Source: Hyalella azteca (taxonomy: Eukaryota; Arthropoda; Malacostraca; Amphipoda; Hyalellidae). Taken from it: 64,000 nucleotides of DNA. Shown here one piece after another: positions 12,701 to 27,700 of the stretch; the stretch's first letter is position 1; the number at the start of each line of letters is the position of its first letter. The stretch lies in the NCBI RefSeq assembly GCF_000764305.2, contig NW_025946531.1:118886-182885 (forward strand). The letters are read 5' to 3'. The position numbers and the translations under genes were made by a program. Below the pieces are notes generated by a model that was not told the origin of the DNA, ran no database searches, and saw only the letters and a program-made list of their open reading frames with translations.

Positions 12701-15700
12701 CGGGATTCATTCGATGAGCGAAATTTTTGTAATCAAATAGATTTTTTAATTCCGGCGTGAAAATTGCTGATATGGGATAAAGCAATTCTATGTTGAAAAA
12801 TAGCAGCCACTTTTTCAACAGTAATGCTGATAATAATTCATCGATTGAAACAAAGACTTGATAAAAATCTTTAAAGTGCTCAAGTTCATCAGTCGTACTT
12901 TAAGAATTGGCATATTTTTTTAATTTTTGCGCAACAGTTGTGTTGTCCAATAGACCAAAGTAATACCAAAGAATTAGGCTTCAAAAATGCCTGGAATTTT
13001 TTTCTGCTAGTTCTGGCTCATCTGGATGATTCAGGACTGGCTGGATATCGCCTTTAACTATACAACTAAATTTCATGAGCCATTCCACGTGCGAAAAATA
13101 TCAAAGAAAATTTCCATCGCAACAATCGACGATTTCATTAGCTCGGAATTTATCGTTTTACTTCCGGGTTGTTAATTAATTTCACCTTAATTAAGTTAAA
13201 GCATCGATGCAATTCTTCCGTTGAACACAGAATGTTTTATTTAGTTTAGGATGTGCGCAGTTTATGACCTGTAAATTTACCGCGATTTCTTGAGGCTTGC
13301 AGTTTCTTACATTTTGTGTGTAATTTCTAATTGAGCTCATTGAGAATAAGATAAGGGATATTGAGGATGACTTAGTATTTGTAAAATATTTTCTGTTTTT
13401 CTTGTTTATTTAAAACCAAACCAATGTTTGTTGGATCGTTTTATTTCTAACATTGATAAAGTGCATAGAAGTACCTGCATGTAGCTTGCACATATAGGAT
13501 ACATTGACATAAAGGCAGACCATGGCATTTATTTCATATTGAATCATGCTTAATAATGCATCAGCCACTTTATTATTTATGACTATACGATGATTTATAA
13601 GTCATGGAAACTTCACATTTTAATAAGTATCCTCTGTCGGGAAACTTCTAATATGAGATGTTAAGAGAGGCGAAAATATTTTTAATATATAAATCAATTC
13701 AATTCACTCTCACCAGAATTATGGCGAGACGCGGGCCTTCCAGAATCCAAAAATATGGGCTTAGACTGTAGCCCCACATGCATCTGAAAAAATTAATATT
13801 ATTTATTAATATTATTATTTTATAGTAGCAAATAACAAAACACGGAAATGTTCGGTCGGGAAAGGAAATGACCGATTGTAGGAAATCAATTTGGAATTCA
13901 GTTAAACGTTGTGATTAGTGACAAATTGGATGAACGAGTAATATTCATTGACCATCGTGAATATGCAGAATAGGGAGAAAATAATTTAAATTTTGTCAAT
14001 GGGAAAATTGACAAAAGACATTTGCTTCGAAATACATCGTGCAATTGCCACAAGTTAAAGTTTTTATTACACAAAGCATCAAGTTTGTTAAGTATAGAGT
14101 TTTTAAAAAGTTTCCTCGATGAGAAAATTTAGAATCAAATAGTAAATTGATAAAAAAAATTTTAATATCAATTAAGTTAATAAATATTTGTACATTTTAT
14201 ATGATGGAGATATATTTATTCAACTTTCATTACCTTTAAGCAAATAGCTGCTCCCGATATACGCTTTTAAATTCTACTTTAGCTCGAGATGACAACACAT
14301 TGCCCCAACGTTACTGGAATGCGCTTGTCAACCTACGAACGAATTTCGAAATTTGATGAAAGCGTATTTGCGAAAACAATTATTTTCTCCGAAAAATATA
14401 AGCAAGTTGTTTGTAGTTCTCGGGTGCCAAGCGAGGGAAGATATCTTGATGGAAGCGGTTTATGTAAGATAACAGAGCCTGCGTTTTTTGTAGAACAGCG
14501 ACGAACTGAAAATTTTTGCTTATAAGCGCGAACAGGTAAATTCTGGATACATGACATAAAAACATCTGGTCTTTAAGTTGAGTAATTCAGTCAAAAATTG
14601 GGGTGGAAATTAAGGGTGAGAAATTTAGGGTAGTAAATTAAGGGTGGTAAATTTAGGGTGAGAAATTTAGGGTAGGAAATAACGGGTGGTAAATTTAGAG
14701 TGCTAAATTTAGGGTGGAAAATTTAGGGTAGGAAATTAAGGGTGGTAAATGTAGGGCGGGAAATTTACGGTATGAAATAAAGGGTGGGAAATTTAGCGTA
14801 GGAAATTTAGAGGGAGATATTCAGCCAGAGAAATTCAGTCGATTTTAAAAGTTTGATTTTAGCCCTAAAGTAGCACTGAGATTCAAACTTCATAGTTTTG
14901 AGGTAATTCGTTCTTGTAACAAAGTTTGCTTTATTATGCGAGCTATTCTTAACGGAAAACTAGATTAAAAGAAACTTAATCCCGCGCTGAACTAATCTCC
15001 CCAAAACGGACGGAAATTTCCTCACTGCGTGGTGGAGTGATGAGTGACGGTCACGGCCGCCCACACGGCCGTCATCACGACAGGCAGTCCCCAGCCCAGG
15101 ACGTAGTAAAAACTGTAAAGTTTTTCAATAGAAATTGTTAAAGTTTTAACGCGTAAATTAAACTCAATTAGTGTAAAGTTGCAGGGGACCCTGCTCGCGT
15201 GTCCCCGGTTGAAACTCAGTTACTTAGAAGGATCACATGTCAAGTTTATTGTGGTGAAAATAGTGGGCTTATGGCACCAATTTCGTTTGATGAGAAATGC
15301 CATTTCTAAAAATTGCAAATAAATTAGCGCAAATTAGTGGACTGTGCATTTCAATGCCGATAAATCGGGTCAAATGGTACGTTTGGGGCAATTAAATCGA
15401 GTCAAATCGTATGTTTGGGGTAATTAAATGATAATACCCGCAGATATTTTTGTAATATATTTTAAAGTAAAAAATATCTTCAGGAGAGTCTTAAACTCAT
15501 GGGATTGCAGCATTGAAAACAAATCGTTCAATGGTGATAGATATTTTGGCAATTATAGTTATAAGAGTCATATTAGATGCTATAAGTAGCAAGAATTTTT
15601 GGTTGAGTGTTAAATTAGTTAATATTGTAATTCGTAACATAAAATATACATGGAGAAACCGACAGGTTATTGGTATTCAAAATACATGAAATTAGTGATT

Positions 15701-18700
15701 GAGAAGCTAATAATTATGATGTCTCTGGCCAGCTGTACTATGTACTTGAAGTTTAACACTAACATGAAGTTTATCAACAACATGAAGCTTATCACCAACA
15801 TGAAGTTTATCACTAACTTGAAGTTTATCACCAACATGAAGTTTATCACCAACATGAAGCTTATCACCAACATGAAGTTTATCAACAACATATAGTTTAT
15901 CACCAACATGAAGTTTATCACCAACATGAAGTTTACCACCAATATGAGTTTATCACTTACACGAAGTTTATAATCAACATAAAGTTTATCACTAACACCA
16001 AGTTTATCACCAACATGAATTTTATCACTAACATGAAGTTTGGACGGTCGCTGAAGACGGTGATGGTGAGCATGGAGTGAAGGTAGTGGCCCTCTATGAA
16101 CATCCAAAGGAACATCGCCGTGCGCGCGTACTCCAGGAGGATGTAGAAACTCTCGCATAACATCGCCTGTTGTGGCACAATGGCGTCTGGTTAGATATGT
16201 CAGATGCTTAATTTCACACAATATCATTTAGAAAAGAGGATTTTATGTTCTTATTTTATATGTATGTTATGGCATTTTATTTTGATAACGTCGCTGTGAT
16301 GAAAATAGTATTTTTTTGCTCAACTGAGGCTCTAGCTACACAATTTGTGTAATTTGAAATTTTTACAAGTTCGGAACGTGAATTTATTCAAAACTAATAT
16401 GACAGAATGTCGTAGCCCAAATACCGTTGTTTGTAAACATAACCTTCTAATAAAATATAGAGAATTCCAGTCCCTTTCAATAAATAATTTTTTTAACTGA
16501 GCGTCTTTTGAATTTGTGATCGTGAGCTTGAGGGTTAATATAATAATAGACGCTCGGGAAAATCAATAGGTCACAATGTGTAAATAGTGACACACTTGCT
16601 TTCCCTCGGCACGAGCGGGCGTAAAATTGATACACTATTTTGCCGGTACAAACTGGGTCAATATGACCCACAAAGGAGCAAAAAATGCGTCACTATTCGG
16701 ACAAACTATAACTCATTACTCAGAGTGTACCGTAAGCGCTTAAGGCGAGGGCTTTTGGCCACCCAATTCGTTCGATTTCGCTGCTATCCACGAATTGAAA
16801 TGGAAGAAGCGAATTCAAAACCCTTGCAGAACTAATGAAAAACTATTAATTTTTGAACGTGTAACAGTCACAGTATTCAAGATTGAATGCCGAGGAAAAA
16901 TTAGGTTACTTGAATTAACACGTTAACAATGAGGCATTCTAGATGAACCATAGACAATAAAGAGAAAAAGTTAGAGTAAACAACCGAATCCTCGATTATT
17001 TGTTGATAAATATTGTTATTTTGACTTTATAATGAAAATTCTAATCGTTTCTTATAGCTTCCAAGTAAAGAAAATCAAGAAAATCTTCGGCCCATTTATG
17101 TTGCTCACCAGACATTCAAAATGATGGCATAGTTTCATCAATATACTGCTATAGTTGGAGAACAAACTTACATGCAGAAATGTGAGTTGAAAAATTGCAA
17201 CAAATTCTGAACGTGAATTTCGAAACAAATGTGACAAAACCTCGTCGCCCAAATACCGTCGTTTGGGAACATAACCTACTGATAGAATATATAAAATTCC
17301 AGTCCCTTAAAAAATGAATTTTTTTAACAGAGCTTCTGTTGAATTTGTTATCATGAGATGACTAAAAAAGATTTATTTCATTCGAGTTACCATTTGTTTT
17401 ATATAACAATATTGTCTTCTAATTTGTCGCATTTCCTCCTGAAGATGCAGTTCTATAGTCTTGCAAATGCTCAATTGAATCCGAATTCAATACCTTTTTT
17501 TTAATGTACGTAATTAACCTGCATCAAAATTGTGTTACTTAAAAGATTGAAAGACGATAATTTTTAATCACGTTTTAATAGGTACAATAAACTCTTTTTT
17601 TCACGAAAGAGACCACAAGCCAATCAAATTATCTACTAAAAATATCTTCTAAAACTTTATGTTCTTTTGAATGCGCCAACTGCCGGGCCAGGCTTCTAAC
17701 GGAATAATCATGTTCGCTACTGAATGGAACTTTTTCAAAAATGAGAACATCGAACCCTTTCTGAATAAGTGAGTGAAACTCGTAAAAACTCACACTTGAT
17801 TTCTCACGGCAAGAGCAGCGAGCGGACTGACGTAAAGTAGATACGCCGTTTTGCCGGTACGAACTGGGTCAATATGACCCACGCAGGAGCAAAAAAGTGC
17901 GTCGCTATTCGGACAAACTATAACTCATTACTCAGAGTGTACCGTGAGAGATTTTGGTGAGGGCTTTTGGCCGCCCAATTCGTTCGATTTCGCGGCTATC
18001 AGTGAATTAAAAATAAAACAAACGATTTCGAGACCCCATGCCGAACTGATGAAAAACGATGAACTTCTGAAAATGGAAGTGTCACAGTTTTTAACCTGAG
18101 AAAAAATTAGGTTACTTGAATTAACACGTTAACAATTAGGCAATTTAGATAACTACGAAATTTTAACAGAGAGAAAAAGTCAAAGTAGATAACCAAATCC
18201 CCGGTTATTTAATTATAAATTATGCTATTTTGACTTTATAATGAAAATACGAGTCGTTTCTTACAGATTCCAAGTGAATAAATTTAGAAAATCTTCGGCC
18301 CATTTATGCTGCTCATTTGACATTCAAAATAATGACATAGTTTGGCATGACATCCTTCTAATGTTAGAGAACTAACTTACATGCAGGGCTGGCTAATGTG
18401 ACGTTACTTACAGTGTTGTCGATGCCCTGTTGCCCAGGGGTGTCACGCGTCACATACTGATCAGTGTAGAGCGTCAGACGCACAGTTATCTGTATCATCA
18501 TGGCACCGAACAGGTTGAGATGCATCCGCGTCCTGTTGTTGCGTAGCGACCTGTTGCAACAAACACAGTGGTAACAAACACTGTGCCAGCAAACACAGTG
18601 GCAACAAAGACTGCAATAATCACTTGCAACAAGCACTGCTGCAACAAATATTGCGGCAACAAACACTACAGCAACAAACACTGTGGCAACAAACATTGTG

Positions 18701-21700
18701 ACAACTAACACTGTTGCAACAAACACTGTGGTAACAATCACTGTTGCAAGAAACACTGTGGCAACAAATACTATGGCAACAAACACTGAAACAACAAACA
18801 CTGTTGCAACAAACACTGTGGCAACAATCACTGTTGCTAGAAACACGGTGGCAACAAACACTGTGGCAACAAATACGGAGTCAACAAACATTATGGCAAC
18901 AAACACTGAGACAACGAACGCGAACACGGTGGCAACAGACACTGCTGCAACAATCACTGTTGAAACAAACACTGAGGCAATAAATACTATGGCAACAAAC
19001 ACTGAGATTACAAACACTGTGGCAACAAACACTGAGACAATAAACACTGAGACAACAAACACTGCTGCAACAAACAATGTGGCAACAAACACTGTGGTAA
19101 CAAACACTACTGCAACAAACACTGTGGCAACAAACACTGGCAACAAACACTGCTGCAGCAAACAATGTGGCAACAAACACTGTGGTAACAAACACTACTG
19201 CAACAAACACTGTGGCAACAAATACTGTTGCAACAAACACTGGTAACAAACACTGTGGCAACAATCACTTGTAACAAACACAGTGGCAACAAACACAGTG
19301 GCAACAAACACTGTGGCAACAAGTACTGTGGCAACAAACATTGTGGCAGCAAACACAGTGGCAACAAACACAGTGGCAACAAACACTGTGGCAACAAACA
19401 TTGTGGCAACAAACATTGTGACAGCAAACACAGTGGCAACAAACACTCTGGCAACAAGCACTGTTGCAACAAACATTATTGCAACAAACGCTGCTGCAAC
19501 AAACATTATGGCAACAAACACTAAGACAACAAACACTGAGATAACGAACGCTGAGGCAACAATCACTATTACAACAATGACTGTTGCAACAAACACTGAG
19601 ACAACAAACTTTGCTGCAAGAAACACTGCAGCAACAAACACTGCTGCAACAAACACTGTGGCAAACAACACTGAGACAACAACTATTGCAATTTCTAACA
19701 ATCACTGTTGCAACAATACACTGATATATACCCTTCCACACACACTGTTGCAACACTCACTGTTGCAACAAACACTGCTGCAACAAACGCTGTGCCAACA
19801 AACACTGTGGCAACAAACATTGTTGCAACATACAATGTTGACCACTCATATAGTCAGGCATATGTTGTCATACCCTGACATGCATGCAAGGGCATTGCCG
19901 TACATAAAACTTAGATGCAAAACCTGCTGTTAGATCTTATCTCTGACGCTAATGCGGTCTGGTAGGTGTGATGATAGCGACCCTGGGGTGTGATGATAGC
20001 GACTCTGGGGTGTGATGATAGTGACCTTGAGGTTTGATGATAGCGACTCTGGGGTGTGATGATAGCGACTCTGGGGTGTGATGATAGCGACTCTGGGGTG
20101 TGATGATAGCGACCCTTGGGTGTGATGATAGCGACTCTGGGGTGTGATGATAGTGAGCCTGGGGTGTGATGATAGCGACCCTTTGTGTGATGATAGCGAC
20201 CCTGGGGTGTGATGATAGCGACTCTGGGGTGTGATGATAGTGAGCCTGGGGTGTGATGATAGCGACCCTTGGGTGTGATGATAGCGACCCTTGGGTGTGA
20301 TGATAGCGACCCTTTGTGTGATGATAGCGACCCTGGGATGTGATGATAGCGACCGTAAAATTGGATGATTCCCGTTATATGACAGCAGGTATGGTGCGCT
20401 GAAAGCAGGTATGGTGCGCTGAAAGCAGGTATGGTGCGCTGACAGCAGGTATGGTGCGCTGAAAGCAGGTATGGTGCGCTGACAGCAGGTATGGTGCGCT
20501 GACAGCAGGTATGGTGCGCTGACAGCAGGTATGGTGCGCTGACAGCAGGTATGGTGCGCTGACAGNTCCCAAAACTTTATGCCGCAATTCAAAGCTGCCT
20601 CACTCACTGAGGCAGCTGCCTCGCTGATGCTGACTCAGTCCTGTGACTTGAAGCAATTAACTTGAAACGCCATGCGGGATTGTCGTTAGAGGACGTGGCA
20701 AAAAAATAAATCACGGGCAAAAATTCCCGCTCTTCTGTCACGCGGATATGACAACCACAATAATTTCTCACTGAATTGGTCTTCTTGACTTCTTTCTAGC
20801 GCTGAGTGTGTTAGTCCCACCTCAAAATGGAAAATTTATGTTCTTAATGTCGTAAATTTTTTTAATTTTCTACGTTAAAAGCTTAATATTTTAATGCAAG
20901 ACTGTCGCCTCTCAATGCATTTGTTCTTTCTATTAAATTATTTTTTTAAATAAAACATTGTTTTCCTCTTAAATTGTGGTTTTCAGTAATGCTTCAGAGC
21001 TTGATTTTTACTGCATTCGTTTTCAATAATCTAATGTATATTAGCAGTGACATTCAGCAGGCCGTCGTTACGTGACTAGAAGCATCACAAAAAACTTGTT
21101 ATCATCCGCATTAGATATTGCTGCTTCTTAAATCTCACATGTCCATAATAAAATTACTCACGGATGCTAGATAAAATATTATTTTATCTAATATACATTA
21201 TGTTTCGTTCGTAGATTAATTCGTAGGGACTATACGTATATAATGATTATGTAGTATTATTTTCAAAATAATTTGTCAAGAAAGGAAATAATACATATCG
21301 ATAAATGAGACACTAAACGTTACGTTTTTCATGTTAAAAATCTGGCGTAATTATTTTACCTATGATACCGTAGTGAAAAAAGTCGAATTGAAAAAAATGA
21401 AATGATGCTGCCTAGCAGCATCGTCCCCTCAAAGCTAAATTCAGTGCGCAACAATGTCACAATTCCAATATAAACCATCGCTACCACGCTTCCTCTCCTC
21501 GAAGGGGTTGAGTATGACGTAAATGCTGAACCTAGAATTGATTGTGCGACAAAAGTTCGCCTAAAACAAGATCATTCGTTACATAATTTGAGACTTGATA
21601 TTTAAAAATTTATAATAATATAAATAAGTGCAATAAGTATTGTATTCCATTACACTTATTCCGCTTTGTTTACAAATTGAATAGGTTACTTTCGCATAGT

Positions 21701-24700
21701 GACTTCTTAATTGATATTTGGGCAAGTGTAGACATGAACTGTGGCAACAAACATTGTGGCAGCAAACACAGTGGCAACAAACACAGTGGCAACAAACACT
21801 GTGGCAACAAACATTGTGGCAACAAACATTGTGACAGCAAACACAGTGGCAACAAACACTCTGGCAACAAGCACTGTTGCAACAAACATTATTGCAACAA
21901 ACGCTGCTGCAACAAACATTATGGCAACAAACACTAAGACAACAAACACTGAGATAACGAACGCTGAGGCAACAATCACTATTACAACAATGACTGTTGC
22001 AACAAACACTGAGACAACAAACTTTGCTGCAAGAAACACTGCAGCAACAAACACTGCTGCAACAAACACTGTGGCAAACAACACTGAGACAACAACTATT
22101 GCAATTTCTAACAATCACTGTTGCAACAATACACTGATATATACCCTTCCACACACACTGTTGCAACACTCACTGTTGCAACAAACACTGCTGCAACAAA
22201 CGCTGTGCCAACAAACACTGTGGCAACAAACATTGTTGCAACATACAATGTTGACCACTCATATAGTCAGGCATATGTTGTCATACCCTGACATGCATGC
22301 AAGGGCATTGCCGTACATAAAACTTAGATGCAAAACCTGCTGTTAGATCTTATCTCTGACGCTAATGCGGTCTGGTATGTCAACCTCTACGTCCAAGTCA
22401 AAGGTTTTCAAAACTGGCACTGAGTAATTGAGTTGCAATTTGCGCTAAAATAATGTGGCACTACAGTTTTCGGCACACCGATGTTCATTGAAGCTGCGAA
22501 AGTAGGAGCATGCGTAGCGTCTCAAGCGGCAGTGACAGATGACCAAAAAAAATTAGCAAAATTAGTGCAAAATCTCCGCCCCTGGAAGAGTCTATTTATA
22601 CTGGACTTTGAATTATATATACCTACCCATCGAAAATTGAGACGTTGTGCGCTGTTTCCAACTGCCGCTCACATCAACTGGGAAATAGAGGTTACTCTTG
22701 TTCCAAAAATTAAGCGGAAATTTGGGTAATTAGTGTGAAATACGCTGAGCAGCGGCAGAAACATATTTTTCGGAGCTGAAACATTCATATTTTTCAGCCT
22801 AACTTTCCAGAGTCCATATTTTTCAGCCTAACTTTCCAGGTTAGATTGTCTTGTTCTAGTGTCCAAGTACACGAAGTCACCTGTCATACCAGAAACTTGC
22901 ACTGGTTCGAGAAAACATTACCAAGCTCACGTGCATGAATCCTCAAAATTTTTAAGTTGTATGTCATCAAACGTTTAGCAACAATTATTGCTACACTTAT
23001 CTAGGTTACTAGCACACACTATTTGACTCACCTGAAGTAGCAGAAAATAATGATAGAGGTGAGGATGGCGAGCATGGAGATGACCAGCCCCACCATCTCG
23101 ATCACTCGACTTGTCCTCGCGATCTCAATCTTGAACTGCAGCGAGCCAAAAACTTAATTATTTCATTAATCACAAACACCTAATTATTAGTGTTTGTTGC
23201 AGATTGATTAGTTTACATGTGTACGGCATTAATAAAACTTAAAAATTTTTAAACTGAAAACTTGGTACCAAAAAATGTTTCTCTCAGCGGAGTTAGCGAT
23301 TTGTAAAGTCAAAAATTCGAATTTTGGTTAATATTAGTAAATCAAATTTAGTTGTGAGATTATTTGATTTCATTGTAATTCTAAAAGGGAAGTTTTCTGG
23401 TAATTCCGCGGTCATGCAATTAATATTGAAGAAGTACCTTTCATTTATGAAATTCATATTGAAATACGTATTAATAAGTGAATGTCTCCAAGACTTTTGT
23501 AGCGACGGAAGATGTAATAAAAGCGATATAGGACAGTAGGCAATACATAAGAAGTTATATATAACAAGAAAGTAGTAAATTATATATAGTAAGAAAGCAG
23601 TAAGTTATACATAGGAGAGGAGAGAAGAAAGTAGTATGCTATATGTAATAAGAAAGTAGTAAGTTATGCATAGGAGCGTAGATAAGTAAGTAGTACAACC
23701 ATGGCTTCCTCAGGGCTGTTGGAGTGCAGGTCGTCCATGACAGGATTCACCTGCAATTCTTATCTTACCGTCGCGCCTTAAAAAATATATTGTGGTCTTC
23801 CCAATTGAAAATCGCCCGCCGCTTCAGGTAAAAAAGAAAGGGTTGCTCTCTCGGAATCCTGATAGAATAATATGGGAAGAAAAATTGCTGCCGCCATAAT
23901 CTCGTTTTGATTCGCCTCGCAACCAAGAAGTTTTCTTGCCTTGCCTAGCTGCCTAACTCAATGCTCGTTCACTGCATTATTCTTTATTACCTTGAATTAA
24001 ATGTAAAAATTTTAAATGTAATTGCAAGATATTAATATTGGCTTGGTTCTTATATTCATTTCCTCATTTATATATATTTTGTATTGTAAAATTTGCGGGT
24101 ATATTTTGGCAGTCATTCACTGACGAAACTGACCCTTTATTGGGATTGTTATTACGGTATTACTGACTGAATTATAAACGATTACGAACGTCTCTACATA
24201 TGGGGCGTGTGCAACCCATACGCGGTAAATAAATGTCACACAGGGTAAAAAATGTCTATGTTTTCTTCTATGATATAATTATTTTAATTACTTTGGGGTA
24301 GATGAATAAATTATAATATTACCTATTAATTGATCTTGTGCTTCATTAAGCTGGTGAATCTGAATCACATCTACTGTTTCAACATTATCCAGATTATGTT
24401 CATTATACATTTCTGATTTCATTTAGAAATGATTTAACAGTAAATATCAAGTTCACTATTTTGTCTGACGAAACAAGTTCAAGGGTACAAATATCACCGG
24501 ATGCCTGCATCTAAATTCAACACTTTGCCGGGTTAAAAATTACTGCCTACACATCTCGAGCCCAAATCCTGAACAAGTTTTTACGACCAACTTTTTAATC
24601 TATCGGAACTATTCAATTCAGCATTCATATGCCACGAAACAATAAGTTTGAGCCTTCCTCGTGATGATATTTCCCGCGATGTTCATTGCAAAAAGTTACT

Positions 24701-27700
24701 GTAAACAGTTTTTGTTAGCGGGCTTTGTGGATGAGTTTATTACGTGCAGTTTTATCTGCAACTTTACCACAGTGAGGCCAAACATTGTCACACTCATGCA
24801 TTATTTTATATCATTGTTGAATGTTCACTCGACGGCAGTGAAGGTATAAATTGCATACTATTGTTGAGCATTCGTTCGACTGCTGTGAAGACATTCATGA
24901 ACGAATTATTATTGTTTAGTGTCCGCCCGACGCAAGGAAGATTTAAGATAGCTTCGTGCGCAGAATGCTTCCGAATTCGAGATAAAAAATACGAAATGCC
25001 AATGTAATGCTACATCGACGATGGGAGCGAACTATAGCAAAAAATATTCATACGTAGAACCTGACTACTGTGAGTTTATTTGTATTTAAAAATTAATTGA
25101 AAGCGGAAAATTATCATGAACTTTATTATTATTTGACACGTTTAGAATGACTTATATTAATCATTGCTAAATTTTTTATATTTTCTTATAATGTGTCAGA
25201 ATATAATAATTTATCTTCAGTATGTCTCCAACAGAAAGCTGACGGCTTAAAAACCGGCTCTGGCCAGGGCTGAGTAGGGCCAGCCCTTTATAAATTAGAC
25301 TAACTAGCTATAAAATCTTGCTGAAAATGATCTGTAGAATGAGCGCTAGGAACGCAGCACAACAGATTAGATAGTACACCGATGTTTCTGCAGGCAGCGC
25401 CTTCCAATGCGACGTATGTTGTACCAATATCATTGTGTTAAATAAATTAAAAATATATAGAGGACTCATCGAACTACCCGGTAAGTACTCAATACGGCAT
25501 TTTTTCACTGATACGTCGTTTTTCACTCAGACGGCAGTACTGCTGCTGTGGCTGACTCTTACTTCACGCGGCCAATTGAAATGGACCCTATACATAAGAC
25601 GCCTCCATGCTGTACATCCCAAAAGAATCTTACAAACTTTATAAAATATATGGCGTGTGATGATGATATATCGAGTTCTCGTGCAACTACCAACGTTAAA
25701 ATTTCAAGATGTAAAATATGAGACGATTTAAAGGTGGTCAACCATCTATCATTGGCACCTTGCCTCAGGTCACATAGTTAATTAACGGAGAAGCGCCCTT
25801 GTATTTTCATCATCGCACTGCAAAAAGTTTTACGTGTAAACAATGTAAACTGTTCCGTAACTTTGAGTACAAGACGAAACTCACGTCAATTAGCACCTGG
25901 CGAAAAGTTAACAAATCGTCCCCTCACTGGGGAGAAAAGTTTAGCACTTTTGGGGAAACGTGAAGTTTTTTATCGATGACTCAGAGTTGTTTGATTACTC
26001 AAAACTATCAACGAAACTTCACACTCGACCAAGCATAGAATTTTAACGAGTCTTGAAAAATACAAACTCAGCATCTCGTGAAACAAACTATAAAGTGTTG
26101 GACTAGAAGCTCTGGAAATTACTATACAGCAAAATGTATAAATCTTACTGGCGTTGAAGCATTAAAATAAAATTCGCACTATGAAACGCTAGACAAAGTC
26201 GGCACAATCAGCTGACAGTGTCTCTTATACTCAAGATTTTTTCTTACTGCTAATGAGACTCGAACCTCAGTTGAATCTCATTACCTTCTCATTACGAATC
26301 CTCAAATTTATTGAGAGAATCAGAAACTCTGATTTTGTCAGGGCCTAAATTATAATATTTGATTTATTAAATCTTGAATGTGGAAATAGGATTCCTGTGA
26401 GAGCTCGCTTTTTTTCCATTCTGACGGCAGAAGTTCTGGCAATATTCCTTTATTCATAATGTTCTCAGTAGACTTGCTAATATTTTTCTAAAACATTTAT
26501 TTTCAATGTTCATTCACGATCTAAGTTTATCCTGTGTCATTTGTTAAAAAATGTCAGCCTACCACGGCTAACTTGACATAATGAGCAAAGTTGGTAAGTT
26601 AGGTGATGTTAGAAAAAACTTTCGAAGTCAGAAAGTCCGCGGAGGTTGAACTGCGCATCTCGAAAAGGATCTTTTCTTTACCTGCCTGATCAGGAATTGA
26701 ATATCCTAAGAATATCAGCTTTGACGCTCAACTCTTCGATTGCTTCTGCGTACTATCGAACTGAGCTTCAAATTGTGATTGTGTTTCGCAAAAGAAAAAT
26801 GGGATCTACATTAAAAGATGTACGAATCCTTTCACGGAAGACGAGAAAACAATAGATTTAAGAATCCTTCTACGAAACATCATAACATGTGATAAGGCAA
26901 TAAATTTTTTCATTATTTATTGTTATTATTGAATATGCCATTATTATTATTTATTTATTGTTATAATTTTTATTATATTATTATTAGAACGTATAAAAAT
27001 TACAATTTTCTGTTACATAAGCATGAAATTTCCCTCAAAATATTTTAAATTTTACTCTGCAGGGAAATGTTATGTTCCCAGGAATATAGGCCTACTGTAC
27101 ACCTCAATCTCAGTGCCGTCCAAAAATGCCAATCTTGGATGCACCTTAACTGCCGACCTCACATTTCTGTTCTTCTTAAGACAGCAAAGCTTCATCTCAC
27201 GAGAATGACGTGTACACAAAAACAGAAGATGCATGTAATTCTTTAAGGCTTCCATATAAATTTTTATTATATTTTTTAATTATTCCTGGATTGGCGTCTG
27301 GCGCGATATACTTTTTTTTTGTTACGAGAAGCTATAGGCAAGGGAAACGCTTGCCGTCTTTATCTAAGCATCGTGTTTGCCTTGAAAACCTTACTTGCGT
27401 AAATATTGTCCTAAACTCTACACATTTTTGCGTTTATAGTCATTTATGACTATTGGTTTCTAAAATAAATTGCCTCCATTGACTTCAACGCAGTTTTTTA
27501 CGCACACGCCCTTCTGCACCGAATATAATAACGCTATAAGAGTGCAAAACGTCAGATTATTGTTATAGTGACTTCTTTTAAGTTTATCTGTACCCTTATA
27601 GTTTTAGTTCGAACAAAACTTGTATCGATGTTACATGACTGCATGAAATGTGTTTTATGCAATTTATATTTTAAACTCAGGAGCGGAAGCAATTTGAACG

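Larger units (their letters stand above)
8553..13713 (-). other. Intron between ECL2 and TM5/ICL3 exons
   Basis: It contains a perfect hairpin (8723-8755), a dispersed repeat copy (9345-10795) and two minisatellites (12005-12240). The rest (10,800-12,000 and 12,300-13,700) is AT-rich with nothing recognised. Confidence 0.5.

Noticed and set aside
18364..19933. Several long open frames rich in Val/Phe/Cys or Asn/Thr
   Set aside because: By-products of the 15-bp array; only the TM2 exon (18412-18550) within this range is coding.
26405..26445. Minus-strand NFCRQNG after a possible acceptor, as the missing hormone-domain exon
   Set aside because: The frame and phase do not match the upstream exon, and the expected Trp and NYT-x-C are absent.
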